The notes under the pieces are model-generated. The model saw only the letters and a program-made list of their open reading frames with translations. It did no database searches and had not been told where the DNA came from. Source: Eucalyptus grandis (taxonomy: Eukaryota > Streptophyta > Magnoliopsida > Myrtales > Myrtaceae). Taken from it: DNA of 64,000 bases. The DNA is taken from contig NC_052614.1 in NCBI RefSeq assembly GCF_016545825.1, positions 59,093,864-59,157,863 of the forward strand, given 5' to 3'. Of this stretch, positions 23,041 to 34,626 are shown one piece after another. A program made the translations under genes and the position numbers. The first letter of the stretch is position 1, and each line of letters opens with the position of its first letter.

Positions 23041-23960
23041 GGACATTTAGGTTCCATCCCTTAATTGCACCTATGTGGGCAAAGACCAACACTTCTTGAC
23101 TTCATAGGGAGATTGTAGAGGTGATCGGTTCCCGGTTCGGTCCGGTTCCACCTTAGAATCAAGAACCGGACAAGGAGAATCGATTCATAAAATTGGGAAC
23201 CGTGGATCGGACCATTTGGTCCTAGGACTAGGAACCAAACCATCAGTTTCGATTCGGTCCGGTCCAACAAAATTGGCACTTTTTTTTTCACTAAAGAGTG
23301 ACTAAGCTCCAATCCAACAAAATTGGCACTTTTTTGAACCAATCAATCCAATTAAGTTCTCAGGAGATCCAATAAAACTAATTACACATGTTTCCACATG
23401 CAAAAAATTCAAACTACACTTGCGGGAATATTAATCACTTTTCATGTGTTTCACGCTTAATCTTAATCATAAAGGCTATAAACAATCTGGCTAGAGGTTG
23501 TGCTTGGCTTAGATTTTATAGACAATCTATCTTCTGCTCTTTGAATGTTTAGTTGATGTGGGACTCTTGGAGGCTTGAAGTGCCTTGTGAGTCTCTTGAA
23601 GCCTTAGAGTCCCAAATCGAGTAGAAGATGAAACTAACAAGTATATTTTCTCTATAGATAAAGAGCAACAAGAAGAGTTTTGATGGTCTTTTGACCACAT
23701 AAGAACAATTGCAATTTCGGGTGCAATATAAATATTATATATTATATGTATATAAATTATATATATATATATATAAATTTGGTCCGATTCGGTTGGTCCG
23801 GTTCCCGTTCCAAGATTAGGAATTGGGAATCGGACCACCAACCGTGGGAACCGCCCAAAATCGGCAAGTCTGGTCCAGTCCAAGCGGTTCCTAATTCGGA
23901 CGGTTTCCGTTGCATGCCCCTAGGAAATTGTGCATTGTGCTTCAAGAATCACATTAAATA
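23041..23960 (-). pseudogene. TIR-domain fragment (TNL relic B), split by a transposon
   Basis: On the minus strand, 23955-23923 reads FLKHNAQ and, across the inserted element, 23115-23060 reads on as SPYEVKKCW, matching KHEEQFPREAKKW of relic A and the intact TNL exon 1. IKGWN-like coding follows at 23041-23055 in another frame. It is shorter than relic A and the upstream part is unrecognisable. Confidence 0.75.
23116..23922. mobile_element. hAT-like non-autonomous element (807 bp)
   Basis: The terminal repeats are TAGAGGTG on the left and TAGGGGCATGCAACGG as the reverse complement of the right. The flanks are GGAGATTG (23108-23115) and GGAAATTG (23923-23930), an 8 bp duplication with one change. 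Relic A holds this site once (GGAAATTG at 13279-13286), so the unoccupied state is preserved. Subterminal DNA is dense in GGTTCC/GGAACC and CGGTCC motifs, as in the element at 54376. An AT microsatellite lies at 23735-23775. Confidence 0.88.
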
Positions 23961-25493
23961 AATTTTAAATTCAGAAATCATATTGCATATGGAGGTTAAG
24001 TTTTGGGACCATCTATGTAATTATTCCTAATTTTTATAATAACATGATAGCATTTGGGTTTTTTTAATAGAATTAATATAAAATGTTGATGCACCTACTT
24101 CACACTAAACAAGCTGAAAATCCCCTCAAAGCACCCTGCCGTGGCCACGTTAGTGCGAGAATCTTTCTAGGAAGAACAAGATTTTGAATCTGGTTTCATG
24201 GAAGAAACACAACTCCAAAGCCTCATTGAACTTTGAGAATAAGATTGGCATTTATCGCCGTGCGCTTTGAGTATGTTGTACTTTTGTGCATGTTTCTAAG
24301 TTTTATTCGTATTGTGAAATGCGATTCACGTTATAACTCATTTTTATCGCATAACTCATTTTTCTACCGTGCCACTCATCTGACCACTTCTATTACTTTT
24401 CCTTGTTAAAATAGGGTACTATGTCTTGACTGAGTTATTACCGCTCCTCATATTTGTGAACGCCTGTTCTTAGGCCACACTTTATGTTGTTCAGCGTCTC
24501 GTTTCACTATGGGTCCTATGTACTGGGAACACCTAAATCGCAATTACTGGTATGTGTACAAAGAATTAGGTCAGGGTTTGATACGTGTTGCTTCCATTAT
24601 AATACATTCTACCTATTCTTAAAATGTTTTTGGCATTGGACTGGATGCTATCCTTGTAACAGATGCAGCACCCTGCATGAGTGCATACAAAAAAACTTAT
24701 TGTAGCCATCAACCTCAAAGGAAGAACAAATTCACGAGGCGCGAGGGCGAAAATATACCACTAATTGGAGGACCGAAAGTAAGTGCCATGATAAAAGCAT
24801 CAAGGCACCTATTTAAATATGGCACAAAATGGAAAAACTTGAATAGTAAGAGCCTCTGCTCAAACCAATGATCGTCGCGCGAAGTGACCCCGAGGTAGTG
24901 AGCGAGAACACAGAGATTTCTGAAATGAAAAATCTTCAAGTTTAAACTTTCGTGGCCTGATAAACCAAGAATTTTCCATAAAATGACACTCTTGCCATCT
25001 GTGAGCAGTCGGAATGGATTCGCGGCCTGATATTTCGTCTTGAATAACATGGCTCTTCTGAAGTACTATCATCTGCCAAGTAAAAGTAATTTTCAAACCA
25101 AACAACGGAGCTCAGAGTACTTCGGTTGATAACCACATCTCCACGTTGATTACTTTCAGTCTGATGCTCTTTTTCTGATGCGATTGAATTGAAAGGGTCC
25201 ATGAAGTCCTAACCTAGTTCAAGTCTGCAAGCTGAAGAGCTAAGCCGGATCGACTTTCCTCTCAGATAATTGCAACTCTTAGCCGTTCGAATGGTCAGGC
25301 TCGAGCTCAGAATTCACCCTGAGGTGTATTAATTTCTACATCTACCTCGTCTTCCATGACCTGTCCAAAGATCCTAAGTACTTGCACAAACAAGTAAAGT
25401 GGATGACTTGCCTTGTGGTCGTACTCCATGACCTGTTGATTTTCTATAGCATTTGCGACTCTTATGGCTTCAGGCCACCAAGCATCCATAGGG
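23961..25493. other. Intergenic DNA, no gene recognised
   Basis: Open frames up to 111 codons on the minus strand (24715-25202) have no motif I can name. CATGACCTGT occurs twice at 25356 and 25428. Confidence 0.35.
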
Positions 25494-25815
25494 GAGCAAT
25501 TTGTCGTGGTTTAATCAATGTCAACCATGTTATTAGTTTTATCAGGAGGATTTACCAGAATCAAAGAACGCTGATAAATCAGGCACAATATCCTCCAGGA
25601 TCAGATGCAGCGGAAAGCAGTAACCTGGGCTATTACTAAGCTCACTTTACCTTCATTTTCACACAAAAGAAAAAAGGCTTCAAATGGATAAATGTTGGGC
25701 AGAAGTTTTCTGTACCTTTGCAATCAAGATCGTGATGTTTCTGGTGATATGCAGCCTGAATCAGGTCAGCAACATAGATAACTAGGCGAGTCAAAATGGG
25801 GAAGAAAATAACATA
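25494..25815. repeat. Dispersed duplication, copy 1 (pairs with 46432-46700)
   Basis: The GAGCAATTTGTCGTG, AGGAGGATTTACCAGAATCAA and CTGATAAATCAGGCAC blocks through TTCTGTACCTTTGC recur at 46432-46662 with about 85-90% identity by eye, then both continue with ACTAGG(C)CAGTCA-type sequence. The identity of the source is unknown. Confidence 0.85.
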
Positions 25816-26310
25816 GTTAGTTCCATCTCATTTAGTCTTAGCATCTACGTACTTGAATGTCACGTTTATAATATTATACGATTGATGAAGCAATTTGCAA
25901 TTTACGACTGCTTCAATGGAATAGGAGGAAGCGGTCAAAAGCTAAAAGAAAAACTATGTTAGAAGAGAGAGCATAAAGGCCGGACTTACTGCTACCTCAC
26001 ATATTTCTCCTTGCAATCTACCAGAAGGAAGGGTCCTTTCGGATTCTTTTACCTAGGTATGTACATAGATAGGAATGAAGGTGCTCTTAACTCATCATAC
26101 TTTGTTCCAACACGGCTTAGATAGTTTAATTATTAGATTGATTTACTAATTTTAATTCTTTAAATTTATTGTCATTTGCTCTGGCTATTCCATACCATAC
26201 CAAGTAAAAACAAAAAAAAAAACTTACTAGTCTTATTCCTTATAAAGTTCCGTTTCTCTTTCTTCTTTTTATATGTTTTTATTTTAGTGAACTTTCATTC
26301 TCTGTCTTGT

Positions 26311-27025
26311 CTAAGTAGCACCAACACTGACACGCGACACGACATGACACGACACGCCGACACGTTGTTTCTTAAAAAACTAAAGAATTCCGATACGTTG
26401 GGACACGTTATATATTAAATATATATTTTTATATATACATAATAAATTATCATTATTATGATTATTTCAATCAAATTATTTTGAATCAAATTCATAAATA
26501 AAAAAATAAAGCCTAGAATGAATATACACAAAAACATTAATCCTCCATTTATTAATATGCTTTATTATTTCAATTTGACAAATCCAACTTTATTTCAATA
26601 ATTCATAAAATTTGGAGAAAAAACAAACGATTCATATTATGGACTTGCATGTTAGATCTGTTGGAAGAGGAGAAAAAAAAAACTTAAGAGGTGGATTGCA
26701 TATCACGAGAAGTGGGAATCAAAAGAGAGGAGAATACTAGGCTTTTCTTCTTTCTCCATTTATTATTTTTATTATTGTGTTTTATTTTTTCACATATGTA
26801 TTTTGATCTCTCATTTATTGAATTTTAAAAATTGATATCGATATTAGAATCATATGTCGAAAACTCGTATGTTATTATTCCAACTCAAGTATTGGAGAGT
26901 GTCGAGAAAGTTGACTAGGTATCGGATTTTTCGACACGTATTGACCGAGTGTCCAAGAGTGTCGAACATGTGTTGAAGTGTTCGACATGACACGAAGGCT
27001 CTTGGAGAGTGTCGGTACTTCATAG
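26311..27025. mobile_element. Inverted-repeat element, hAT-like (715 bp)
   Basis: The left end CTAAGTAGCACCAACACTGACAC and the reverse complement of the right end CTATGAAGTACCGACACTC match. Subterminal regions on both sides are dense in GACACG/CGTGTC motifs. The flanks TGTCTTGT and CGTTTTGT agree at 6 of 8 bases, a decayed candidate target duplication. There is no transposase. Confidence 0.7.
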
Positions 27026-27530
27026 CGTTTTGTTTCTAATTTGATTTCATTAATCTATTCTTTTTGGGTAATTTTTATCATACTTCATGGACTACTATCT
27101 TCTAATGTTATTCTTTTTCTTATTATAAGGCTAATATAAATTCAATTATTTTGCATTTTAGAAATGAAAAAGAGTTCTACTTTCTACTTTTCAAATAAAA
27201 ACCCATAACCATCGGACACATTGTTTCAAATCCATTTATAAAAGTCTATATGTGGTTGCATTTTTTTAATCTAAAGTAATATGCTTCAAAATTTATTAGT
27301 GTTTCTTTTCATCATAAATTTCACTTTTTAGTGAAATAATAAGTTTACTCATATAAAAGTTACATCCTATATGATATATGACCATTCATCAAGTAAAATG
27401 TGCTTTGATTTACTTTTAAAAAATCATGTACCATGAAAAGACGTGAATCCCACGTCGATATAGTACTAACATCACATGATGATAAGTACTATATGACTAT
27501 TTGTCCTTCATGCGTTTTGGGGCCAACATA

Positions 27531-28103
27531 GACATGTGATTCATATTTGTCTCTGCGCAAAAGTGGAGGAGATACACAAATAATGAAGGAAGGGGCCACA
27601 TATATTTATTGAGTTTTGGAAAAGTTGGAGTGAATTGACAAGTCTATTACGTACGAAATGATAAAGATGAACTATAAATTCCATCCAGTACAAACATCAC
27701 GTGATGGATAAAACCGACATAGACATGTGATTCGTACTTGTCTTTGTGCAAAAGTGGAGGAGGTACACAAATAATGAAGGAAGGGGCCACATATATTCAT
27801 TGGGTTTTGGAAAAGTTAGAGTGAATTGACAAGTCCATTATGTACAAAATGATAAAGATGAACTATAAATTCCATTCAATACAAACATCACGTGACGGAT
27901 AAAATCGACATAGACATGTGATTCGTACTTGTCTTTGCGCAAAGGTGGAGGAGGTACACAAATAATGAAGGAATGGGCCACATATATTCATTGGATTTTC
28001 GAAAAGTTGGAGTGAATTGACAAGTCCACTATGTACGAAATGATAAAGATGAACTATAAATTCCATCGAGTACAAACATCACCTGATGGATAAATAATTG
28101 AAT
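27531..28103. repeat. Three tandem copies of a 191 bp unit
   Basis: GACATGTGATTCATATTTG begins copies at 27531, 27722 and 27913. Each contains GTGGAGGAG, GGGCCACATATAT, a TTGACAAGTC stretch and ATGATAAAGATGAACTATAAATTCCAT and ends at the GTGATGGATAAA region. A single diverged copy lies at 20905-21060. Confidence 0.95.
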
Positions 28104-28713
28104 TCCAAAGACAATAAATAAATCCAACATTGACCATCGACGAGCAGGTATTTCAAGTAGCTAATATGTTCACTAAGTTCAATCAAGCTATTAGGTCCAG
28201 TGGAGCAAAATTCAGGTGGAACTCATCACATTAATTCTGCACCAAAATTCAGTTTAGTGTATATACTACACTCATGTATCATGATTTCTCACTAAGAACT
28301 ATAATCCATGAGCCAAAGGATGCTAGAAAAAAATCAGCACATATATCACTTTTAAGTATATATATATATATATATATATTTTAGGGGAAAAATATTTTTA
28401 GTGGTATAGCCATGTGCTTGTAGACTAAAATGCATAGAATTTTATCCACATAGGATATACCCCACTCAAACTACAATCATTTGCGCCAATATACAGACTA
28501 ATCGCATCTTATTATTATTGTTATTATTATTTTGGGCTTATGACTTTGGTCAACAATTTAGAAAATTTTCCAATATCAACAGGACGATGCTTCTTGTTAA
28601 GGATGTTAATGTTCGATTTAGAGGGAATTGGCTTTTGCAGCCATCTTAAAGCCGAATGTGACCTGCAAAACGCAACTATGAAGCCCGATTCCTTCGAAGC
28701 TTAAGAAGCAAAA

Positions 28714-28775
28714 ATGAAGAGGAGGCCGTACAAAGCAGAAATCGAAGGAGATGCGACTTCAATTACAGCAACTTG
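28714..28775 (+). pseudogene. Ankyrin-gene relic 1 (start region only)
   Basis: ATG at 28714 opens MKRRPYKAEIEGDATS, matching MERRLYGAAAEGNATS at 44059. The preceding 150 bp (GGTCAACAATTT, GGCTTTTGCAGCC) also match upstream of 44059. Coding similarity stops soon afterwards. The source would be a plant ankyrin-repeat membrane protein of the ACD6/ITN1 kind, judged from relic 3. Confidence 0.65.
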
Positions 28776-29412
28776 TAGTCGAACACGGAGGGAATTCTTT
28801 GGTTGACCATATCGAGGGGGGCTACATTCTCTGCGACGCCGGCATGAACTCCAACTCTTTTAGCTGTATTGTTCTCTTCTCACGGGTTCAAAATTCACAT
28901 GCAGGCCCGATACTCGGTGAGCATGGACATGTCTGTTGGGCCTGTCAAGCCGCCAAGCAAATCCTTTGACCCAATAATGATCCATAATATGTAACTTTGT
29001 TTTGGCCCACGGGCGAAGCATGCAAGTAGACAAAATAAGGTCAATTTATCTCCTTGGAAACCTTATAAAATTAGTTCACATGTTGGTATCGTTACCAATG
29101 AAGGAGCGTGATGATAAGCCAAAAGATGTACTTTATTGAATGTAGAAGCTTAACCATCCATACCAATCCGCAAGTGGTGTACGAATCTAACATATACGTA
29201 ACTTTTAAATATATATATACTTTCATCGGTAACAGTATGCTTGTGAACTATAGTGCATAAACATTTATCTATTCATGATATACGCCAATCAAAACTACAT
29301 TAATTGGTGCTGATATATTGGCAAATAATGTCATATTGTTTCTGTGGGCTAACGAAGTGGTCAATAAATTTAAAGAATTTCCATTGCCAACAAAACAATG
29401 GTTCTGAGTGAA

Positions 29413-29482
29413 ATGGAGAGGTGGCTTTACAAAGCAGCGGCTGAAAAAGATGCAACTTCTTTGCTCGATTTGGCGTCATCTT
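29413..29482 (+). pseudogene. Ankyrin-gene relic 2 (start region only)
   Basis: ATG at 29413 opens MERWLYKAAAEKDATSLLDL, close to relic 3, and stops four codons later. The upstream GTGGTCAATAAATTTAAAG stretch matches upstream of relics 1 and 3. Confidence 0.7.
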
Positions 29483-29932
29483 GACTACATCATTTTAGGA
29501 ATGAAACTCAAAAGAATTGATTGGTCCACCAGCAAAAGCAACTCAGCAAATCAGATAATCTAAATGATAGTTTTGTTCTACTTGAAGGCCATTGGATGAT
29601 GCGATCCATGAAAGATCATTGGTTTTGTTCACTTTAGGTAGGCAACGAGTGCCACGTTGGACGACAAGCTAACACTTCAACATCATTCATCAACTAACCA
29701 AGATATACAATCATCAATTATACATATGTATATGTATATATAGCCACAATCATGTAATTGCTAATTTGGTGATAAGGTCCGCGGTTCATTTAGAGAACGT
29801 AAATTTATTACATTGCACCAGTGCCAAAACAAGAACCGAGGCAACTAATTCATGAGCAAAATGGTGGCAAAACCTAGCTAGCTCAATTAATTGTTCCCCA
29901 ATTGAGAAACAGATGAACAGGGAACATTTCTA

Positions 29933-30090
29933 GGAATCAAATTAGTCTATGATATGTTGATAAGGATTAATGAGGAATACATGTCAACATCCCATAACTA
30001 GTAATATTCACATATTGGGAATCAAATTAGTCCATGATTTATTGATTAGCTTAATGAGGAATACACGTCAACATCACATAACTAGTAATA

Positions 30091-30100
<10 letters not shown>
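29933..30100. repeat. 85 bp tandem duplication
   Basis: GGAATCAAATTAGTCTATGA at 29933 recurs as GGAATCAAATTAGTCCATGA at 30018, and both copies run to CATAACTAGTAATATTCA. Confidence 0.92.

Positions 30101-30142
<42 letters not shown>
30093..30142. repeat. (AT)n microsatellite
   Basis: A pure TA dinucleotide run of about 50 bp directly follows the second 85 bp unit. Confidence 0.95.
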
Positions 30143-30149
<7 letters not shown>

Positions 30150-30213
30150 GCATGTACTTACTCAAAGGTCACTTCTCAAGAATTAGTAGAGACAAATTGC
30201 CAGACATACTTCT

Positions 30214-30222
30214 TATAAATAG
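30214..30222 (+). promoter_or_regulatory. Possible orphan TATA box
   Basis: TATAAATAG is followed by an A/C-rich leader-like stretch and an ATG at 30292 that opens only ten codons. It looks like a plant promoter without its gene; the Copia LTR begins 260 bp further on. Confidence 0.3.
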
Positions 30223-30484
30223 CTTTTGGGTTTCTTCAAATCAGGAAAAAATAGCAAGCAGCTCTAATACATACGCAAGCAAGCTATATTTATGAATCCG
30301 TATCCCGTTGTCTTCACCTATTAAAGTCAAATAAACAAATAAATAAACAAGTGGATTAATTTAATCGATTACCAACAATGAAATATTTACGGTCGCTGAA
30401 GGTTGCTGCAAGTTTGTTTCTTTAGGGCAATTTCGATATATACGTCGTAATTTGTTAGGGAGTATTATGAGTCTTTCCACATAA

Positions 30485-30994
30485 TGTTGGAAAAATATGG
30501 CTTCGAATTGGGTTGAACAATGAAGTCGGATCGAGTAATCGAGTCGGACTTTGAGGCGTGATATCACTTTCTTTAAGGATTTATTTGCTCCACAAAGTTG
30601 CTAATAGTCACCAGCAAATTTCCTCCAGCATACAACAAAGTCTCAAATAAGAATACTAAATAGCAATTCTAGTATTTCTCCATGATCTCTCATGGGAAAC
30701 AATTAGAAACAATGGATGTAGTTTCTTTCGAAAGAAAACGAACAAATGAAAGAAGATATTGTTTGATCTCAAAACAAATGTACTTATATATGTCTTTCGA
30801 ATAGAGGCAACCGTTCAAAATGTTACAAAAGAACAAAGACAACATTTCGTGAACAAGTACGTTTCAAAGGTTACATTAAAAAGACATAAAAAATTGATCG
30901 TCAGTTGTGCCAAATCTCGTCCACGTGCGCACTCACATCTTTTCGATGTGGGATAAGGCACCTCTTCATTTGTTTTATAAACAAATTACCAACA
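30485..30994 (-). repeat. Copia LTR (3' LTR, 510 bp)
   Basis: It starts TGTTGGAAAA and ends TTACCAACA, with TG/CA termini. Immediately inside, ATCCCCCACTTTTG reads on the minus strand as a purine tract (CAAAAGTGGGGGAT), the expected position beside a 3' LTR of a minus-strand element. The copy at 38383 is nearly the same but lacks 24 bp. Confidence 0.88.
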
Positions 30995-31566
30995 ATCCCC
31001 CACTTTTGTTTGTAAAACAAAACAAGAAATAAAACATTAAAGGTATACAACCAAAATTTCTGTGAGATTAATATACATACATAAAGGTCTCTTTCGAGTT
31101 AAACTTTTACTTAGTGCAAGTATCTCAAAGCTCTATCAAAGTGACAAGTAACTTGGCTTTAAACTTGTACTTTTATGTAATAGAACCGGACATACCGCGC
31201 ATACACTAACCTCTTGTTTCAGCGAGAAGTTATATATTACTTTGCACTATTATGGCCTTGTGCTTGATCCTGTTTCATGAGCTTTCTAGAAAGCAACCCT
31301 TAACTTTCGTAAGAAGCGGCACCACTTCTAAGCTCATATAGGTGAAGTATCTACCATGTGTTTCTGTTACTATCAACACACTACAAACCTATATCATACT
31401 TCATTAAGAATTCAATTCAGCCTACAAAACGTAACGGACGATACTGACTTCTCATATCAGGGCTACGTCAGTATCAAACAATCACATTCAATAACTTGTT
31501 CTTACCCATTAAACCTTGTAACTAGTGATGTTCTAGAAAAAGGTCGGGTTACCATTATTGGTAATT

Positions 31567-32590
31567 TCAATTAAAGGGTTTCAGCCCGTTTCTTGTGAGG
31601 TCATTATTACCATGTCTCGATAAAGACTTCGTCAAAGGATCGGCAAGATTATTACTTAACCTCACATAGACAATTGTTATGGTACCATCTTTAATCAATC
31701 GTCTCACATACTCATGTCTTCGACTAATATGTCTAGACTTACCATTATAAGTGCTACTATAAACTATTGCCAAAGTAGCATGACTATCATAGTGGATAGA
31801 AATAGGAAGCATAGGACTAGGCCACAATTTGATATTCAATAACAAATTCATAGTCCATTCAGCCTTTTTCCCAAATTTTGCTAAAGTAATGATTCAAATT
31901 TCATAGTTGAGTGAATTATGCACATTTGTTTCTTGCTCGCCCAAGAAACAACACATTCACGTAATGTGAAAATCCCTCTAGAAGTTTTATCTCCCACACT
32001 TGTAATCCAAGTAGCATCGGCGTATCCTTCTAATATAGCCGGATTATTATAGAATAATAAGATAACTCTCATATGTTCTATATTTGGATTACAAATATTT
32101 ACTCAACTTGCATATACAAAAAGTAATATTAGGTCTAGTATAATGTATCGCATACATTAAAGACCCATAGCACTCACATTAAAAACTCTCTACCAGGAAT
32201 CAAATGGAGTACTCATATATTTGAAAACAAGATGTTTAAATCTATGCAACATCTTCTCCGTGTAATCACTTTAGCTCAAAGAATAACCCCCACTATTTTT
32301 TTTAAAATTTTTTTAATACTTAAGATAGTATCTGCTTCTCCTAAATATTTCATTTTGAAAATGAAAGCTAGATACTTCTTAGTCTCAATGACTTCAAGTC
32401 CCCTTCGGATACCCCCACCACAAAAATATTTCATGAGGCATCCAATCAAAACTATGCATTGTCAAATTTCATGCTCAATGAAATACATACATCAAAATAG
32501 AAAACCAATGCAATTCTACTCTCTTGGCTCATTTATGCTATTCCTTAGAATCAAATCTATGAGGGGCAATGACAGCAAATAGAACACATT
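31567..32590 (-). pseudogene. Copia pol 3' part: end of reverse transcriptase and RNase H
   Basis: On the minus strand, 32400-32240 reads MKYLGEADTIL (family MKDLGEAD), then 32072-31881 reads ILEGYADATWI and VVSWASKKQ. 31851-31567 carries IHYDSHATLAI, YNGKSRHISRRHEYVRRLI and NLADPLTKSLSR. These are the consecutive RNase H landmarks of Ty1/Copia polyproteins. Frameshifts separate the pieces and similarity fades right of 32590. The orientation agrees with the LTR and purine tract at 30995. Confidence 0.88.
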
Positions 32591-33719
32591 AGAACCAAAC
32601 AAGGGACACCCAAAAAACCCATTCAGTATCTCCAGATTGCCTCCATAAATAGAGCACTACATATCATCTCATGCATGTAAGAACATTCTCTAAAAATTCA
32701 GTAAATGCAAGCGAATCGAGCATCAAGGTATCATAAGTGCATAAACTGGAATTGAGAGAGGCGAAAAGAAGATACCAGCAATTCTAGGAATGGAATCAAC
32801 AACATTGTATAATCCAAAACCTTCTAAAAGGTATAATCAGAGCCATACCTCATTTCTTAGCATATAAGCCGATTAGCAAAAAGCAACTCCTCGGTACATT
32901 CTCAAGTAATCCTCCAAGACATCCATGAATGACCCAACATTTGCCTTCACTTTCACACAATTGTCCTATCTGTGGGTGCAGTGACCCCCACTATTCCTGA
33001 GTTTGATCAGTGCCATTAATGTGACACCAATTGGCAAACATAGGAACATTTCGGTCACGTCTACTTGTGTCATCCACAGAAAAGTGAAGCAATACTAGCC
33101 AACGAAAAGTTTCGACGGAGATGCAGTCGCTTCAGGCTCTCAACCAAGCAGAGCATGCTTTGTGCTGTTTCAAAATACAGCCAATGGCAATGAGCGATAA
33201 TCATCAGCGTCCGTGGAAGCCATCGAGGGACAGACCAAATTCTGCTTTGGCGTTTTTCTCAACTTCTCCCTGCCGATGACTAAGTCTATTTTTTACCGTA
33301 CTCACAACGACATCCTTAATCCTCCTTATTTATTGAGGAAGCTTGTCCGCTTGAAGGTAGGCAGAAACCTGAAAACATATAAAGAGCTTTGACCGCGCAC
33401 AATAAGTGCAGCAATCCCAATGAGATCATGCTCCCCTGCTTGACCTACATAGGACCGAACCGAAGTGTAGGACCTCGATCTTCTGTCATACCACGATTGC
33501 AGAGAAATAACACCTCTTCTCAAAAGCCTTTTGATCAATCTCCTATCATCCGAGACCCTCTTTGTAACATTCCACCGTGTCGAGTACTTCCATTCCTCGT
33601 TCATCGAGACCGTCCGTTAATACATGCCGCAGAAACGCTTCTCTTGAGAGGAGTTCATGATTTTCGTGACCCGAATGCGAGACCCACGTGAGTAAAAAAG
33701 GAGAAGCAGAAGTTTATGG
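32591..33719. other. Unassigned DNA between Copia and host-gene fragments
   Basis: I recognise no domain. The mixed composition and position, next to asparaginase and Kelch pieces, leave open that it contains introns or flanks of those source genes. Confidence 0.3.
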
Positions 33720-33726
33720 GAGTAGG

Positions 33727-33962
33727 CAGAAAGTACAGACGTGGAGGCGGGCGAACTCCTCGGTGCCTGCGAAGGCGAGATTGGAGTGGGGGGACTTGTC
33801 CATGATGAGCCTGGCCAGGGAGATCGGGTTCTTCACCATTGTCACACTAGAAAACGTGCCGCACCTCCTCCCCACCCCGTCCATTATGCTCGCCTCCATC
33901 TCCACCGTGCCCTTCTCCGTCAGGGCCGACCCCCGCCTCGAGTTGAACACCGGATCGGTGAT
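33727..33962 (-). pseudogene. Fragment of isoaspartyl peptidase/L-asparaginase
   Basis: On the minus strand the reading TDPVFNSRRGSALTEKG, TVEMEASIMDG, RRCG and NPISLARLIMDKSPHS matches the conserved N-terminal part of plant-type L-asparaginase / isoaspartyl peptidase (an N-terminal-nucleophile hydrolase of asparagine catabolism). About 80 residues are present. The threonine nucleophile and the rest of the enzyme are absent. The segment looks like one exon plus flanks. NSRRG stands where I expect NSGRG, at a position usually glycine. It is therefore a fragment, not a gene. Confidence 0.85.
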
Positions 33963-34274
33963 TCTCGTGCAAACCAACGACCATGGGGCGCACTCTGCAC
34001 AACAATCGAGACTCTTCGACAAAAACCAAGCACCGCACCAATCTGGTTCAACCGAGGCAAGCACGCTGGCGAAAAGACACGACCCGCCGGGTTAGAGGTT
34101 CATGCACCAGTTAAAGCACGTGGATGGCTAAACGTAGAAAGAGCCACGCCATTGACGTCCTTTCGTCCCTCGTGACTGGCGTTGGGTCCCAACCGCCATC
34201 CATGCCAATACGTTTCATTCACCATCCGTTCGAGAAAAGATGGTTTTGTTTTCGAATTCTCGCGACTAAATATT

Positions 34275-34500
34275 TCAACGGGTGAGATCGTCCATCGATT
34301 CCACCATCATCCACGAACCAGCACGAGGATCGAAAAGCTCCACTGTCACCACCATTTTAGATCCATCGTAGCCTCCTACATCATATAACTTTTGGTTCAA
34401 GACGACCAAAGACTGACCCCCTCTTTTCGTGCTCATGTCCTTTATCGGTCTCCATGAGCGTTCTCGAGGATCAAATCTTTCTGCTGACTCCAAATAGTCT
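34275..34500 (-). pseudogene. Fragment of a Kelch-repeat protein
   Basis: The minus strand reads AERFDPRERSWRPIKDM, RGGQSLVVLNQKLYDVGGYDG and VTVELFDPRAGSWM, two consecutive Kelch blades with the diagnostic GG and spaced FDP/W positions. It ends abruptly after MDDLTR. The upstream part is separated by frameshifts and by the solo LTR starting at 34627. The asparaginase fragment follows 300 bp downstream on the same strand. Confidence 0.8.
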
Positions 34501-34626
34501 TCTCCAACGTTCTATACTTATTGTCGAACATCACGCCCTCATGGAGCAGATCAACATGCAAGAAGTCATGGCATGTGATCACTCGATATATTTGCCAAAG
34601 AGTTTGAACTCTCCTCCGTATGCACA

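Larger units (their letters stand above)
21502..23960. repeat. Segmental duplication, copy B
   Basis: It is colinear with 11500-13415, with the same block order and the same TIR fragment at the right end. Copy B lacks the MULE piece at 12195 but gained the hAT-like element at 23116. Its 22130-22290 stretch has no equivalent I can match in copy A. Confidence 0.8.
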
